Source: Brachynemurus nebulosus
Taxonomy: Eukaryota > Arthropoda > Insecta > Neuroptera > Myrmeleontidae
DNA length: 64,000 bases
Assembly: GCA_035578155.1 (NCBI GenBank)
Contig: JAPWDM010000007.1
Location: 30,106,413 to 30,170,412 of the forward strand
Direction of reading: 5' to 3'
A program made the translations under genes and the position numbers. Under the pieces are notes generated by a model. That model was given only the letters and a program-made list of their open reading frames with translations, did no database searches and had not been told where the DNA came from. Below are positions 35,555-47,188 of this stretch, piece after piece. Position 1 is the stretch's first letter. Each line of letters begins with the position of its first letter.

Positions 35555-36171
35555 GGCTAACTTCAAAAATGCATCACTGCTTGCATGAGGCAGAGTCAAA
35601 AGTTCAAAAACGCATCAGACGCATCACAGCGTCAAAATCAAAAGTTCATTTTTGCATCTGATGCGTCAAAACAGTGCATCAAGAAATTTGGTGATGCGTG
35701 TCCAAGATGCTTGTCATGTGTAGAATTATAACTACTTGCCATATTATGTAGGTATTAACACCAACAGGAATAATTCCGAAAAAGAAACTGTTGAAAAAGA
35801 TTAATGTATTTACCTTTCATTAAAATTGTTTAAACTCTTTGAATACATCTTGCACTCAAAATAGGTATGTAATATTTTTTATTCAAATAATTTCAATATT
35901 TTCAATTTCAAGTAAGTTCAAGTTGAAATTCAAAGATAATATACCTATACAAGGACTGTATTACTATATTATCTATAGTCCATCATGCTACATTGGCTAC
36001 ATTGTGTGTCTATTATGCTACATGCATCATGATGCCAATATCCCATTCAAAAATATCTAATGTGCATCAAATTTCAAGAGAGCATCAGCATCGCATCATG
36101 CAGTACTAGACGCATCAGAAATGTCATGATGCTGCATCGATGCGGTAAAGTTTACATTTTTGAACTTACCC
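35555..36171. mobile_element. GCATCA-rich TIR element
   Basis: The left end GGCTAACTTCAAAAATG at 35555 corresponds to the inverted right end GGGTAAGTTCAAAAATG at 36171, 17 bp with two mismatches. Both subterminal regions are packed with GCATCA/TGATGC and ATGCATC/GATGCG words on both strands (35568-35715 and 36062-36145). The centre is ordinary AT-rich DNA. Flanks suggest at most a 2-3-bp duplication. Superfamily unknown. The 73- and 62-codon frames here have no domain. Confidence 0.65.
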
Positions 36172-36235
36172 ATAATTTTTTAATTAATATTAACAAAAAA
36201 ATATGTCGCTATGGGCAAAAGGGGTCGACTTTTTT

Positions 36236-36420
36236 AAGTCGTAATTGAATAGATTTTCCCTCGGGAATGAAATATTTTTCCGAGTTAAAAGAGGACCTAT
36301 AACCGTCTTCGTCTCCCAAGCTATGTCTGTACATAAATTCAAGTTAACTGGTTAAGCCGTTGAGGCGTGAAAACCAGTCAAACAAACAAATTTCGCATTT
36401 ATAATATTAGTTAGGATTAG
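36236..36420 (+). repeat. retroelement 3' tail-like repeat
   Basis: Contains TTTTCCCTCGGGAATGAAAT and TTTTTCCGAGTTAAAAG, which match the internal units at 12563-12990. It ends GCCGTTGAGGCGTGAAAAC, CAAACAAACAAA and TTTATAATATTAGTTAGG, a typical insect non-LTR retroelement 3' end. Confidence 0.6.
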
Positions 36421-36479
36421 GACTTACACGTTAAGAGAATGAATTTTTAACAATTTTAAAATCACCAGCATACCATGCC

Positions 36480-36840
36480 ATACCAGTTTCCACATTTCTA
36501 ATTGTAAAAATGACAGACTTCCGTTTAAAGTTTCTTCCTCTGTTTCACCTCCCTAAGGAATGAATTTTTACAAGCACTGAAGCTTTTGTTTTCAAATTAG
36601 TAACCTAACACCAATTTCTGTATTTCTAACTCAAAAAATTACAGATTTCCATGAGTATTTTCACCCCCTATTTTACCCCCTTGGAGGGTGAATTTCCAAA
36701 AATCCCTTCTTAGTGCTCACCTACGTTATACAAGAGATCTCTCTTCAAAATTTCACCTTTTTAGGCCCAGCGGTTTGGGCTGTGCGTATATATATATATA
36801 TATGTAGATAGATGTATGTGTATAATGTACGTGTAGCCCC
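36480..36840 (+). repeat. retroelement-like repeat ending in GGTTTGGGCTGTGCG
   Basis: A 'cccccttggagggtgaatttcc' type block, then TCCCTTCTTAGTGCTCACCT and CAGCGGTTTGGGCTGTGCG, is followed by (AT)n and GTAGATAGATGT. The same landmarks occur at 55561-56145. From general knowledge this sequence is dispersed widely in insect genomes as a non-LTR-type 3' end. Confidence 0.6.
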
Positions 36841-37039
36841 GCAGTCCAAAATATTGTATCCACCGACTCTGTTACGGACCATTTGATCAGCTGTATGATT
36901 GCCTACGTATTACATTTTTGTAGAGAATGAGTAAAAAGTAAAATATTTGAATGCATTTAATGATTTATTGAATTTAACCCTTTCATATCGCGCGAAAATT
37001 TGTACTAAAGACAATATATTGAAATACTGACAGAGAAAA

Positions 37040-38130
37040 TTAATCATTAGTGGAAAATATCGAATATCCAGTAGTCGAGTAATCGACTAAATGTTTAGTG
37101 AAATTCATGAATAAAACAACAGTCAACATCCATTCGAGTGGACTTACTTTTCTTACTTTTTAAATCAAAATAATTATGTTACTTTTCAGCCGATTATTTT
37201 ACCCTTGACTAAATGATTAAAAACGACTAACTTTTTTTCTTCTTTTGTATTATTAGATATTTAGTCACATTTGAAAAATTAGAAACCACCAAAATTTTTT
37301 TCATTAATATGATTTTTCATTTTTATGTCAATAATATTATGTGTGACTGTTACTATAATCATGAATTCAATTAAAAATTTAGTCGATTAATCGACTAACT
37401 GTTTACTGACTCGATATTAGTGGTATCGGATGATTAATCGATTAATTCACTTAGCCGACTAATTTTGTTTGAATTAGTATTTTTAAAATTAGTATTTTTT
37501 TTCGAATGATTGAAGACAACCATTTAATTTTTTGTTGTTCTTTTGTAAGAAAACTGTATCTGAAATATATCGAGTCGAGATGCAGTTAGTCGATTAATCG
37601 ACTAAAGTTGTTTTTCCGACAAAATTAGTCATTAGTCGAAAATATCGCGCATAGAATAGTCGATTAATCGACTAAATTTTTAGTCGAATTCGTGAATAGG
37701 GTAACTTTTGTAACTTTTTTAAAAACAATGTTTTAAATTTAATTATTGACTTTTATTATTTAAGAAAAAAATAAAAAATAAAAAAAGTTACATATTACAA
37801 TGTATTATTTACATAAAAGTAAAAAATCATAAAAAAAGATAACTTTTAGTTTTTCTTTTTTCGAGTCTTAAAAATAATGCAGAAAAATTATTAAATTAAT
37901 CGTTTTTTAATCATTTGAAAAAATATTAGTCATTTTAGTCATCTCGTCGACAGTAAAAGAGTCGATTAAAAACTGACTAAAAGTAAACAATATTAGTCGA
38001 CTAAACCGATTAATCGATTAATTATTAAACATAACTAATCTGAAAGAGTTTCAAAATGTAGTCGATTAATCGACTACTGTATGCCCGATATTTTCGACTA
38101 ATGACTACTTTTATCACTAATAGTTACCTT
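37040..38130. mobile_element. cluster of degenerate hAT MITEs (AGTCGATTAATCGACT family)
   Basis: Pieces of the family seen at 17681-18845 are stacked here: about 37040-37416, 37417-37565 (start TAGTGGTATCGGATG), 37571-38030 (nearly full length, but with both TIRs decayed) and a short end at 38055-38130. Several carry GTCGATTAATCGACTAA. No intact 8-bp duplications remain, so this cluster looks older than the one at 17.7 kb. Confidence 0.75.
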
Positions 38131-39986
38131 AACGAATATTTTTGTAACAGCACTGTCAACGTACATATTCCGACTAACAATAGTTGATAAATTATTGGGT
38201 AAAAACATTGAGACAATAGAAAATATTCATATGACAAATAAAATGCCTATGAAAACTAAACAAAAATAAATCCTTGTCGTGCAACAAACTTACATATTTT
38301 AATTTTTTGATTAAAATTTCAAAAAAAAAAAAAAAATACTTTTATCCAACAAATATGATTAATCATCCTGAACCAAGTTCATTTGAGCCCGTTGCGTTCA
38401 ACGTGTATTATTATCAAAGTAGTGAACTAAAATCGACGGTTAAGTGGACGATAAGGTTCACATTGAACAGAGACCGAACTATGTCAGCGACTATTGTTGC
38501 GTCGTTTTAATATTCGCGCACATACCATAAGTGTTGAAGAGAGAGGGAATGATTTAAAAACGTATTTGTAGTTTCAAAGGCGTATCGATAGAGGAATGTA
38601 AGTGAATTTTTTAAATAAATGGAATATTTTTATCGATTCGAGTTTAAGGCTGGTCGTCCATTGGTTGCGATTAACTGCGATATTTGATTCAGACAATTAC
38701 GCACGTTTGTCGTTCGTCCAAAATGTGATATGTCTACTGTCCGTCCACTAACCGTCAGTATTTTTCTTTTTAATTTTCTTTTTCTCAAGCTATAGATGCT
38801 ATAAAAATACGTAAAAAACAATTGAGTTGCTTAGTATCAAAATCTACTAATTCCACTTTATAAAGATCGTGGGAAATCGCAAAAAACCATAACCCAGTTC
38901 AAAATTAATTTTTCGATCAAAAAGTCATAATTATATTAACTAACAAGGTAAAAAAGATGATTAGTACTATTATTAAAAAACCAAATTATCGTTTTACCCC
39001 TTTTTTAATCAAAATTATTTGGATTTAGTAGGTTTTGATAGTAAAATTTATATGAAGCGTGTTTTAAAGCAGAAATTATAAGGGAAATTTATTAAAAAAG
39101 AAAAACTTAATTCAGCAATATTGGATGTAATCAAGGTCAGACAATACAATTTGTTTTGTAATATTGTAAACTATTTTCATTTTGTCACTTAAAACCAAAG
39201 TGCTTACTTAGTAATTCATTTACATCTACGATTTCATTATTTAAAATTTTAGATAAATACTAAACTACAAATATTAAAGAAAGAATAATGCCAAACAAAT
39301 GCAAATGTTTGAACCAAAATTGATATGCTGTATGAAAATTATGTGGGAAATTAAAATTTTTCTATCAGCTCATGTCAGACTTTAGGGCTATATTTTGGGC
39401 AATTTTCATTTTATAAAAAAATTTAGTAGACATTGAAAAAAACGATAATTTTAAGAAACTAATTACTAGATCTTTTGACCTCCTTTTTGTATATCTACAA
39501 TTTTCACATGAAAATTTTCTTTCAAACACACATAACAAAAAAAATTTTGACTACCCAAACTCTCAAATGGCTCACACGGTATAATTTGATATACCAAAAG
39601 TGCATTTTGTTGATACGCCACTGTGTATTCAACGTGTATCTTATTTCTGCCTACATTTATATATAAAATATTATTAGTTACATTGATAAATAAATAGCCT
39701 CTAAGTATTAATGTTATTTGTAGTATTGAATAAATTGTTTCTTTTGATTTAATGAAGCAATTTTTATTGGGATCGACGTAAATCAGAAAACAATTCGGTT
39801 ATTTGTTGGGGAATTTCTTGGGGAAGTCATTTATATACTTCAGAAACGATCCTCACATACTACCTGTTTACGTACTGAAGGCGTTCTTATTGTAGGTAGT
39901 AAAGTATCTAATGATGGGATAACTCGAATTGACAATAATCGATTATTCGATTTTTTTAATAATTAATAACATTCAATTGTATAATA
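38131..39986. other. unassigned DNA
   Basis: No supportable gene. The 78-codon frame at 38274-38510 begins in a poly-A-derived Lys run but has a more complex second half. The 63-codon minus frame at 38630-38821 overlaps a patch with GGTCGTCCATTGGTTGCGA. Neither shows a known domain. Confidence 0.45.
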
Positions 39987-39988
39987 TA

Positions 39989-40066
39989 CAGTTGATCCTT
40001 TTTTTGTGCGGTGAAGGGGACCGCATAAAAAAATCGCACAAAAAAATATATTCAAAAATATCAGGT
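39989..40066. mobile_element. pogo-like element, 5' end only
   Basis: Starts CAGTTGATCCTTTTTTTGTG after TA (39987-39988). It matches the left end of 40978-41497 through GACCGCATAAAAAAA and ATATATTCAAAAATATCA, then breaks off at the TCTTGG-rich block. Confidence 0.7.
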
Positions 40067-40395
40067 CTTGCTAGAGCAGTTTGAGTCTTGGTCTTGGTCT
40101 TGGTCTTGTTATTGCTAAAGAATCTTGCACTTTCTTGCATTTTTTTATTAGCGAATTTTTTCCTTCTAAAATCAGAATTTTCTCTCTTTACGGTATTAAT
40201 TATACTTTTAAACTATTTACATAATTTAGCAAGAGTCTTGCTTTTTTCTTGCTATTGTCTTGGTCTTGCTCACTTGAGTCTTGGTATTGGTCTTGCAGCC
40301 ATACTTACAGTCTTGGTCTTGCTCTTGGTATACATAGTCTTGGTCTTACAAATAATACAAGACCAAGGCAAGACTGCAAGGCCAAAACTAATTTT
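40067..40395. repeat. TCTTGG/TCTTGC-rich irregular repeat
   Basis: GTCTTGGTCTTGGTCTTG runs and scattered TCTTGC words fill this stretch, closing with the inverted ACAAGACCAAGGCAAGACTG near 40356. It is likely a TIR element whose subterminal hexamer has multiplied. The 112-codon Val/Leu-rich frame at 40088-40426 is an artefact of the TCTTGG repeat. Confidence 0.65.
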
Positions 40396-40975
40396 GCTCA
40401 TCACTATTTTTAAGCTCCGTTTGTGAAATACTGAACGTCTAAGTGATATTTGTTAACTAACTTGTATTTTAGTAACTTTCGGCAGTGTTATGGGTAATCA
40501 AATTTTCAAAAATACAAAACAAAATTTATCCCGCAACTTGCGAAAAATTTCAGCCATTAAGGACCCCTGACTTCATGCGTGTTCGACACGCACTTAACGA
40601 TTTTTATTAGAAATTCATTTCGTCCGCATCAAAACGATCACTGCACACCTATTTTTAGAAAACTGATCATTATTTTCGAAATTTTCGAATATTTTTCCTT
40701 TTGATTTGACAAGCATTTTCGTTTTAGACAAAAAGACATATACGCCAAATTAATGTTTTTCTTCTCACCGTAAACAACAATTCTGTTTAACAATCTTTTC
40801 ATATGCAAATGAACCATTAAAGAAGAAGCTCATTAATACATCTAGTTTATTAATATAATTAAACAGTGTTGTCTGTTGCCCAAATAACATTTTGTTAAAT
40901 ATTTAATACCAATACATCAGTGTAAAATTGATCGAAAAAGGTTGTTGCGGAACAATATGGTTGAAATAAACACAA
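40396..40975. other. unassigned DNA
   Basis: Nothing recognised. Confidence 0.5.
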
Positions 40976-40977
40976 TA

Positions 40978-41497
40978 CAGCTGAACTCTTTTTTGTGCGG
41001 TGGATAGGGACCGCATAAAAAAAATCGCACAAAAAAAATATATTCAAAAATATCATAAATAGCTATAAAAAGTTAGATCGAGATTGTACAAAAAACTTTT
41101 TTTGTGCGGTTGGTTGGGACCACATAAAAAAAGTTTCATCGAAAAACATCACTCAAAACGTTCAAAACTTAGAAATTGCTTCTATAAACAAGATAAAGCA
41201 TTAATTTACACGTAGAAACATTTTATTTCAATTTTATAATATTATGAAAATTTTGAAAAATACATCTTTAACAAAATTAAATGATGCAATAACTTATGTT
41301 CTTATGCAATGTATTGATTAAATGCTTAAAAGCCGTTAAAAAGTATTTTTATCAAAGAAAGTTATAATAGTAATTGTTTAAGTTTCTTACTGTCTCGTGA
41401 TTTTTATTGACATTATATGCATTTTAATGGCCATTTTTTACAAACCGCATAAAAAAAAATCGCACAAAAAAGGACCGCATAAAAAAGAGTTTAACTG
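40978..41497. mobile_element. pogo/mariner-like MITE (TTTTTTGTGCGGT)
   Basis: The left end CAGCTGAACTCTTTTTTGTG and right end, inverted, CAGTTAAACTCTTTTTTATG are each bordered by TA (40976-40977, 41498-41499). GACCGCATAAAAAA and ATCGCACAAAAAA words recur inside both ends, with an extra internal copy at about 41099-41140. CAG-beginning TIRs with TA duplication fit pogo/Tigger-type elements. 520 bp, non-coding. Confidence 0.75.
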
Positions 41498-41547
41498 TAC
41501 TGTGATAATGCAACTTCATGAGTTTATTTAATATTTAAAAAAAAAAA

Positions 41548-41745
41548 AGTTTCATTTCTAGACTCTAAGAAATGATTATAGTCCGATAGTATTTGGGTAT
41601 AATCAAAATGACGAAATTTCTTTTAGAAATACGACTGATTCGACAGAAGCTTCTTTTCTGGCGGTCCTACATACTGACAGTTTTGTTAAAATGGAAGAGA
41701 ACTACCTCGAAAATCTATAATTCGCTTCCAGTTTCATCATTGTAT
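41548..41745 (+). repeat. dispersed repeat R, copy 1
   Basis: Opens 'ttctagactctaagaaatgatt', continues with ATGACGAAATTTCTTTTAGA, and ends near TTTCATCATTGTATCATTTT. A second copy at 48141-48950 is split by a TTAA element, and a fragment occurs near 49030-49100. Confidence 0.65.
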
Positions 41746-41774
41746 CATTTTATTGTACTAGAATAAGATTATTA

Positions 41775-41849
41775 CAAATACTTTACTTTGCAAAATACCA
41801 CGTTTATTTTACGTAAATAAACGTGGTATTTTGCAAAGTAAAGTATTTG
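41775..41849. repeat. perfect hairpin, 35-bp arms, 5-nt loop
   Basis: Arm 41775-41809 is the exact reverse complement of 41815-41849, with TACGT between. The arms include TTTACTTTGCAAAATACCAC and no mismatch was found. Perfect pairing suggests a recent fold-back event (template switch or hairpin repair). A small-RNA precursor is possible, but such precursors usually show bulges. Confidence 0.9.
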
Positions 41850-42370
41850 TTTATTATTTACAAATATGGAATACCATAAAGTAACGCTCAAATCTATTAA
41901 TATTAAGATTATTACAGTAATAAATGGTGGCAGAGTTGGTTAATGCACAGTAAATTTCGCTTATAATAATCCCAATTATAAGGACGTAACAATTCAAACG
42001 GGATATTTCTCATGGCGGAGTAGTAGTAGTACTTCTGTCGAAATTTTCCGGAAGAAAATAGAGTTAACAAGCAAAAAAAAAAAAAACGCTTATCGTTTCT
42101 ATTTTACAATCCTACCTCTGTTGTGAAAGATTCATTATAAATTTTGTGGGGAAAAAGACAGAAATAGGGCGATGATGCGGCCCTGAATATACTTAAACAG
42201 TGTTCCGTCATTTAATCTTTAACAAAACGTATTTATTTATTCAAATAAGTATTGACTTTTAGCGTTTTGGGGATTCCCCGATTAGCTGCGTGTTAAAAAA
42301 TTAATTTCAAAAATATTTGTCACACAAACGATACCTCAGAATTGGTTCAAATTCTGACATTTTATATATT
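41850..42370. other. unassigned DNA
   Basis: Includes 'agcgttttggggattccccgatt' near 42262, which resembles a word near 51206 ('ttttggggattccccccttag'), so an old dispersed repeat may be present. No gene. Confidence 0.45.
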
Positions 42371-42375
42371 AAATA

Positions 42376-43085
42376 TTAAAATACGCTGCCAATGGGGTGT
42401 GGCACACAACTTCCTCGTGCTCGTAAAAGACTAAAACAGTATTCTACCAAATACATATATACCGTGAAATTATATTTTCGCCTTAAAGTTCATAAAAAAT
42501 TGTTGTAACTCAAAATACTTAAAGGCTAAATTATAAAATAATAGCAAAAATATTTTAGATACTAACCCCGAAAATACTTTAAAAATTTGAGCAAAGTGGG
42601 ACTAGCAGTAAATACGATGTTGACATTTAATGGGATTTCATGGTTGCGCCGTGGATACTATTACTCCGAATGCAATGAAATTTGTAGGGGACCATTTAAG
42701 AACCCAGACCGCATAATTTCTGACAATTTCATAAAAAATGATTGAATAGTTCAGAAGTTATGCCACTTGGTGCAATTTAATATATTAATGGAATGACATG
42801 GTAGCAGCGAAGCTACCGTTACTCCGATTTCGATTAAATTCATAGGGGACCATCTACCAACCAAACTATTTAATTTCTGAAAATTTCATTAAATACAGTC
42901 GAATAGTTCAGAAGTTATGCCACTTGGTACAAACTGGACGGACAAACACCAAACCAAAATTGTTCAGGAAGCTCTAAAACGTAAAATGTGCGTAAAAAAT
43001 TTTATTTTGGGGGGGAAAAAATTTTTTATTTTTCAAAAGTGTTCGCAATGCTTCCGCTACTCCAGTAGTCTCGGAAGCAAAATAA
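42376..43085 (+). repeat. ~700-bp dispersed repeat Y, copy 2
   Basis: Aligned over its length with 6168-6875 in the same orientation, including CAGAAGTTATGCCACTTGGT twice and GAATGACATGGTAGCAGCG. The 'acagacggacggatagacacc' run of copy 1 is reduced here to 'ctggacggacaaacacc'. The 64-codon frame at 42917-43111 lies in it and is not a gene. Confidence 0.7.
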
Positions 43086-45392
43086 ATTCATTAATCTTTA
43101 AAATACTCTAATGCATCAACCTTTTCTTTAACTAACAAAATCCTTTTTAGTGTTGTATTGCGTAATTCACTTTTTTAAACGAATCGAAATCAATACGCAA
43201 CTCACTTCACTCAAAACGTACATCGGGTTATTGATAAAAAAAAATTATGGAATGATATAAAATGAAGAGAGAAAAAACTGGATAGCAATTAAGTAATAAA
43301 TACCAGAATTAAAAAATGAATAATTTGGATTTATTCAAATATCTTCAATCCATCAATCACTCAAGCATTAATACATGAACAAATAAAACTTGATTCGTCA
43401 AGAGGCTCTTTTTTATTTCATTTATTTATTTTATATTTCGCTTTGTTTAATATTTTTATAGGAAAAAAAATATTGTGTACAATAAAAAAAGAAAAATACA
43501 CCGGTGGCAAAATTAATTTTTTTTTTCGTACAAAGAAAACCACATTTCAAAAAATTGATTAATTGATCCGTGTATTATGAGTTCTTCGAGAATTTTAATG
43601 GATTTAAAAATTCCAAAATTACCAGTCTTTTCCTTTTTTTGAAAAATCAAATTAGAATACTCTAAAACAGAATAGATACGCCTTTTTTCTAACATAATAA
43701 AGTGATGGAAACATAAAAAATGATGGAAACAAGATGAAATCGAAGAACAGAAAAATTAATAAAATGGTAAAACAGTCGGTGGCATCAAATATTTCTGCTC
43801 AACTTGTTACTACACGTATACCTCCAACTGTTTGACTTTATGACAGTCACCATATAATATTCCTTAACATTTCATACATCCTATAATCACTCTCGGTATT
43901 AAGACAAATTAAATGACACCTCATTCATTCAAATCATACGCGTGAAATACATAACACCAGTCTAAACGATTTGGTTTTTTCAAAAGATAAAATACATCAA
44001 ATTTAGATATTTTTACTTTAAAAATATGAAACTGCAGTAGGTGAATAGACAACCACTTCTGCATTAATTATAATAATGACAAAAAACCTGACCAAAACTA
44101 CTTATGGATAATTTCAATTAATCTTATAAAATTGTATTTTTACAAAAAAAGCAATATTTTTCTACACGCATTTACATAATATACACGGATGCCGCGCAAA
44201 ACGGTACTCCAAGAAAGGTTTGTCTCTTTCTATGTTACTATAAGTGAAGCGTATATAAGGTGTTCAAAATGTACTCATATATAGATATACACATAAAGGC
44301 AATAAAGGTAACATAAGTGTGATAAAAATAAAAAATAAAATAAAAAATGTTTTTTACATACCAGATCCGTAATAATAAATGCACATATAACAATATCATT
44401 TTTTTAGAGTTGAAAATATTTTTAAATATTCATGTTATGATATCGTTTCTGAGAAAAAAAATCGTGAAAAACGCACATATTCTGTTCAAAACTAAATATG
44501 TATTTAATTATCTAATATATTATTTTGTATAAAAAATTCATAAACATATGACAATTTGAAGATTTGAAAATGATATGTACATATGTGACTAAAAGCCTAT
44601 CAATTAATGTTTAAATAAATCAAAATATACATATGACATATCTTACATGAGGATACATAAATTATGTACGTATTTCTTTTATTTAAAAAGTTGCATTTTA
44701 ATGATATCATTTTTGTAAGTAAAAATTTTGAATTAAAATATCTAAAGGAACATACTGTATATACTACATTTTAGCAAAAAAAAACTTGTGATAAGGTAAA
44801 CAAATAACGTTCCATCTCTTTCTCTGTATTCAATTTGTGAAGTAAACTTATTGCGAAGCAAACGTGTACATAATTTGAATATAAAAATTTTTAATGTTAC
44901 ATAATAAAAAAAAACTTTTTAGATCAATTAACACAAGTAGAAATCATAAAGACAGTAGCGTACATGGAAAATGTTATAGCTGTCGTAAATTATTAATAGC
45001 ACTCGATTATAAAATCTATTTAGGGTCTTCCAGTAATATGAGTTCGTTGACCATTTGAAATTTTTTATAAGAATTGTTTCTTACCATTTTTTTTTTTTAG
45101 TTTTTAATAGAGAAGGGACACTGAAAAAATGGTCAAAGTTGCCCAGAGGACGGTAAATAAAAAATAGTGATTGTTTTTTTTTTAATTTCTGGTGCGTAGA
45201 ATTCAGAAATAACAATTAAAAATGTAACTCCAAGGCAACATTTTGAAAATTGATGATAATTAACATTGCCGAAATGTTAAGGGTGTTCAATTTAAAAAAA
45301 AAATTATACAATGAATAGGTTACGCAAGCTGAGATACCAGTTAAAATAGCTCGAAAACTGGGACATTCTGGAGAAACTGGTGATTCAATATA
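43086..45392. other. unassigned AT-rich DNA
   Basis: No gene supported. Several 60-codon frames (43513-43695 minus, 44347-44532 plus) are low-complexity. No repeat boundary recognised. Confidence 0.5.
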
Positions 45393-45394
45393 TA

Positions 45395-45760
45395 CAGTCG
45401 ACTCTCGTTAATTCGAAACTCGAGGGAATCTTAAAATATTACGAATTATAGAGAGGTTCGAATTATCGTAGATAACAATTTTAATTTTTGATGAATGAAC
45501 TTGAACTTTTCTCAAAATGTACTTACAATCTTTCTATCTCTTTCTCTCTGCAACTTCGAATTGTCGCGTGTTTGACGCCGATGAGTTCGAATTAACGCGT
45601 GGTTTTGTTACCAAGCAATGATTTTTTCGTTCGAATTACCAAGTGTATAAAAATCTATTGTTTTAGTTCGAAATATAAAGAGATTTTGAAGGGAACTCGT
45701 GATACCTTTTAATTATAGAGTTTCGAATTATCGAAGGTTTGAATTAACGAGAGTCTACTG
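45395..45760. mobile_element. pogo/Tigger-like MITE (CAGTCGACTCTCGTTAATTC)
   Basis: The left end is CAGTCGACTCTCGTTAATTC and the right end, inverted, CAGTAGACTCTCGTTAATTC. TA borders at 45393-45394 and 45761-45762. A CAGT-initiated TIR with 'GACTCTCGTTAATTCGAA' is characteristic of pogo-type elements. TTCGAATTAACG/TTCGAATTATCG words are repeated subterminally. 366 bp, non-coding. Confidence 0.85.
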
Positions 45761-45762
45761 TA

Positions 45763-46400
45763 GTACGTAAGTGCTATTAAACACACTTCAACATCATTAA
45801 ATAGAAAATTGTGAGTTTTGTCTCGCCATATCGAGTTTTCTTATACCAAAAATTAATATTTTGGAAGTTATTAGCAACGATCAAAATATTTTTTTGGTCT
45901 CTTTTGGACTCGCCAATTTAGTCCGCCATTGATGCAAGTGTCAAATGGTTGATGCGCCACTGTGTCAGTGTAATAACAGTGAAAAGCATACGTAGTATAT
46001 ATAATTTTTCGAAATAGTTTTTTTCTTTTTTTGACTTGCTGCATGCTTAATATTTTTTTTTTTAGATTTATTTTATGATTGTTTCAAATAAAAAAAATTA
46101 TATTTTTAAAATAATATTTTAAAATAAAACAGATGGCAATTAATAAAATAAAATTCTTCTTATGTATCGAATGTTTGGATGTTTTTTATAACCGCCACTA
46201 GTCAGTCGTTAGCGTTTTTAAATTAAACGTAAAGAGATGATTCGAAATTATTTTTAAATATTATATATATAACCTACCTTAACAGAATAACACTGACGCG
46301 ATGTTGCGCAGATAACTAAAAAGATATTTATGGATAACTAAAATTTTACAAATAGGTATTTAAAGTTGAAAAAACAGTAACAGGTTGAGATGTTAACGAA
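45763..46400. other. unassigned DNA
   Basis: Nothing recognised. Confidence 0.5.
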
Positions 46401-46404
46401 TTAA

Positions 46405-47184
46405 GGGGAGGTTTACTCGAGAGTCCTTAAAAATTATGTATTTTTCTAGAATTTTTTTCTCAAGAACGGAAGTAAATATCAATTTAAAATTTTGTACACA
46501 TATTTATCAAGTATTAAACTACACAAAATATAAAAAATACGAAAAATATAAAAAAGTGTCCATTTTATAGATAGTGCAGTGTGACGATCCGAAAATCCAA
46601 TGCCTTGTTGGTGGACATCCTAGCGCCGGTAATAAACCACCGAAATCCAAAAACAAAAAAGATTTATAAAATATATGAAGAGTACCGGCACCTCTACCTA
46701 TAATATCAATAAATTGCTGAAAGAAAAAAAATGGCAGTTGTTTGAACTTTTGATTACGATTTTTGTCTTATTTTTCGCTTTTTAAAGTAAATTTAAAAAT
46801 AAAAAAAATATTGAAAGTGTATCGAACTTAGGTAGAGATGCCGAAGAATTGAATTATCTTTAAAATTAAAAATTTAAAAAAATGATCCATCGAATAGTTT
46901 TTGAGTTATCATGTCCACCAGTTCCAAAAATGTAGTTCCGAGATATAAAATATATATAAAGAAATGTATTTTCAAAATTTTATATTTAATACTCATTATT
47001 GCGTGAACTACGTTTTTTGAATTTTTTTTTATAGAAAGCTGGATTCGGTTAATGTGCAAGAATCTTGTTTTTAAATTATTTTCAGTAAAATCATTTTCGG
47101 AAAACATATTCTACACATAATTAGCTACCAATTTCTGCAAAAAAAAAAATCGATTTTTTTATCAAATCTCAAGTAAACCTCCCC
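46405..47184. mobile_element. TTAA-flanked element, family C
   Basis: Ends GGGGAGGTTTACTCGAGA and, inverted, GGGGAGGTTTACTTGAGA (17 of 18 match), with TTAA on both sides (46401-46404, 47185-47188). The 780-bp interior has a 77-codon minus frame at 46874-47107 with no known domain. Confidence 0.82.
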
Positions 47185-47188
47185 TTAA

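Noticed and set aside
40088..40426. 112-codon Val/Leu-rich frame resembling a membrane protein
   Set aside because: It is the translation of an irregular TCTTGG/TCTTGC repeat; hydrophobicity follows from the repeat.
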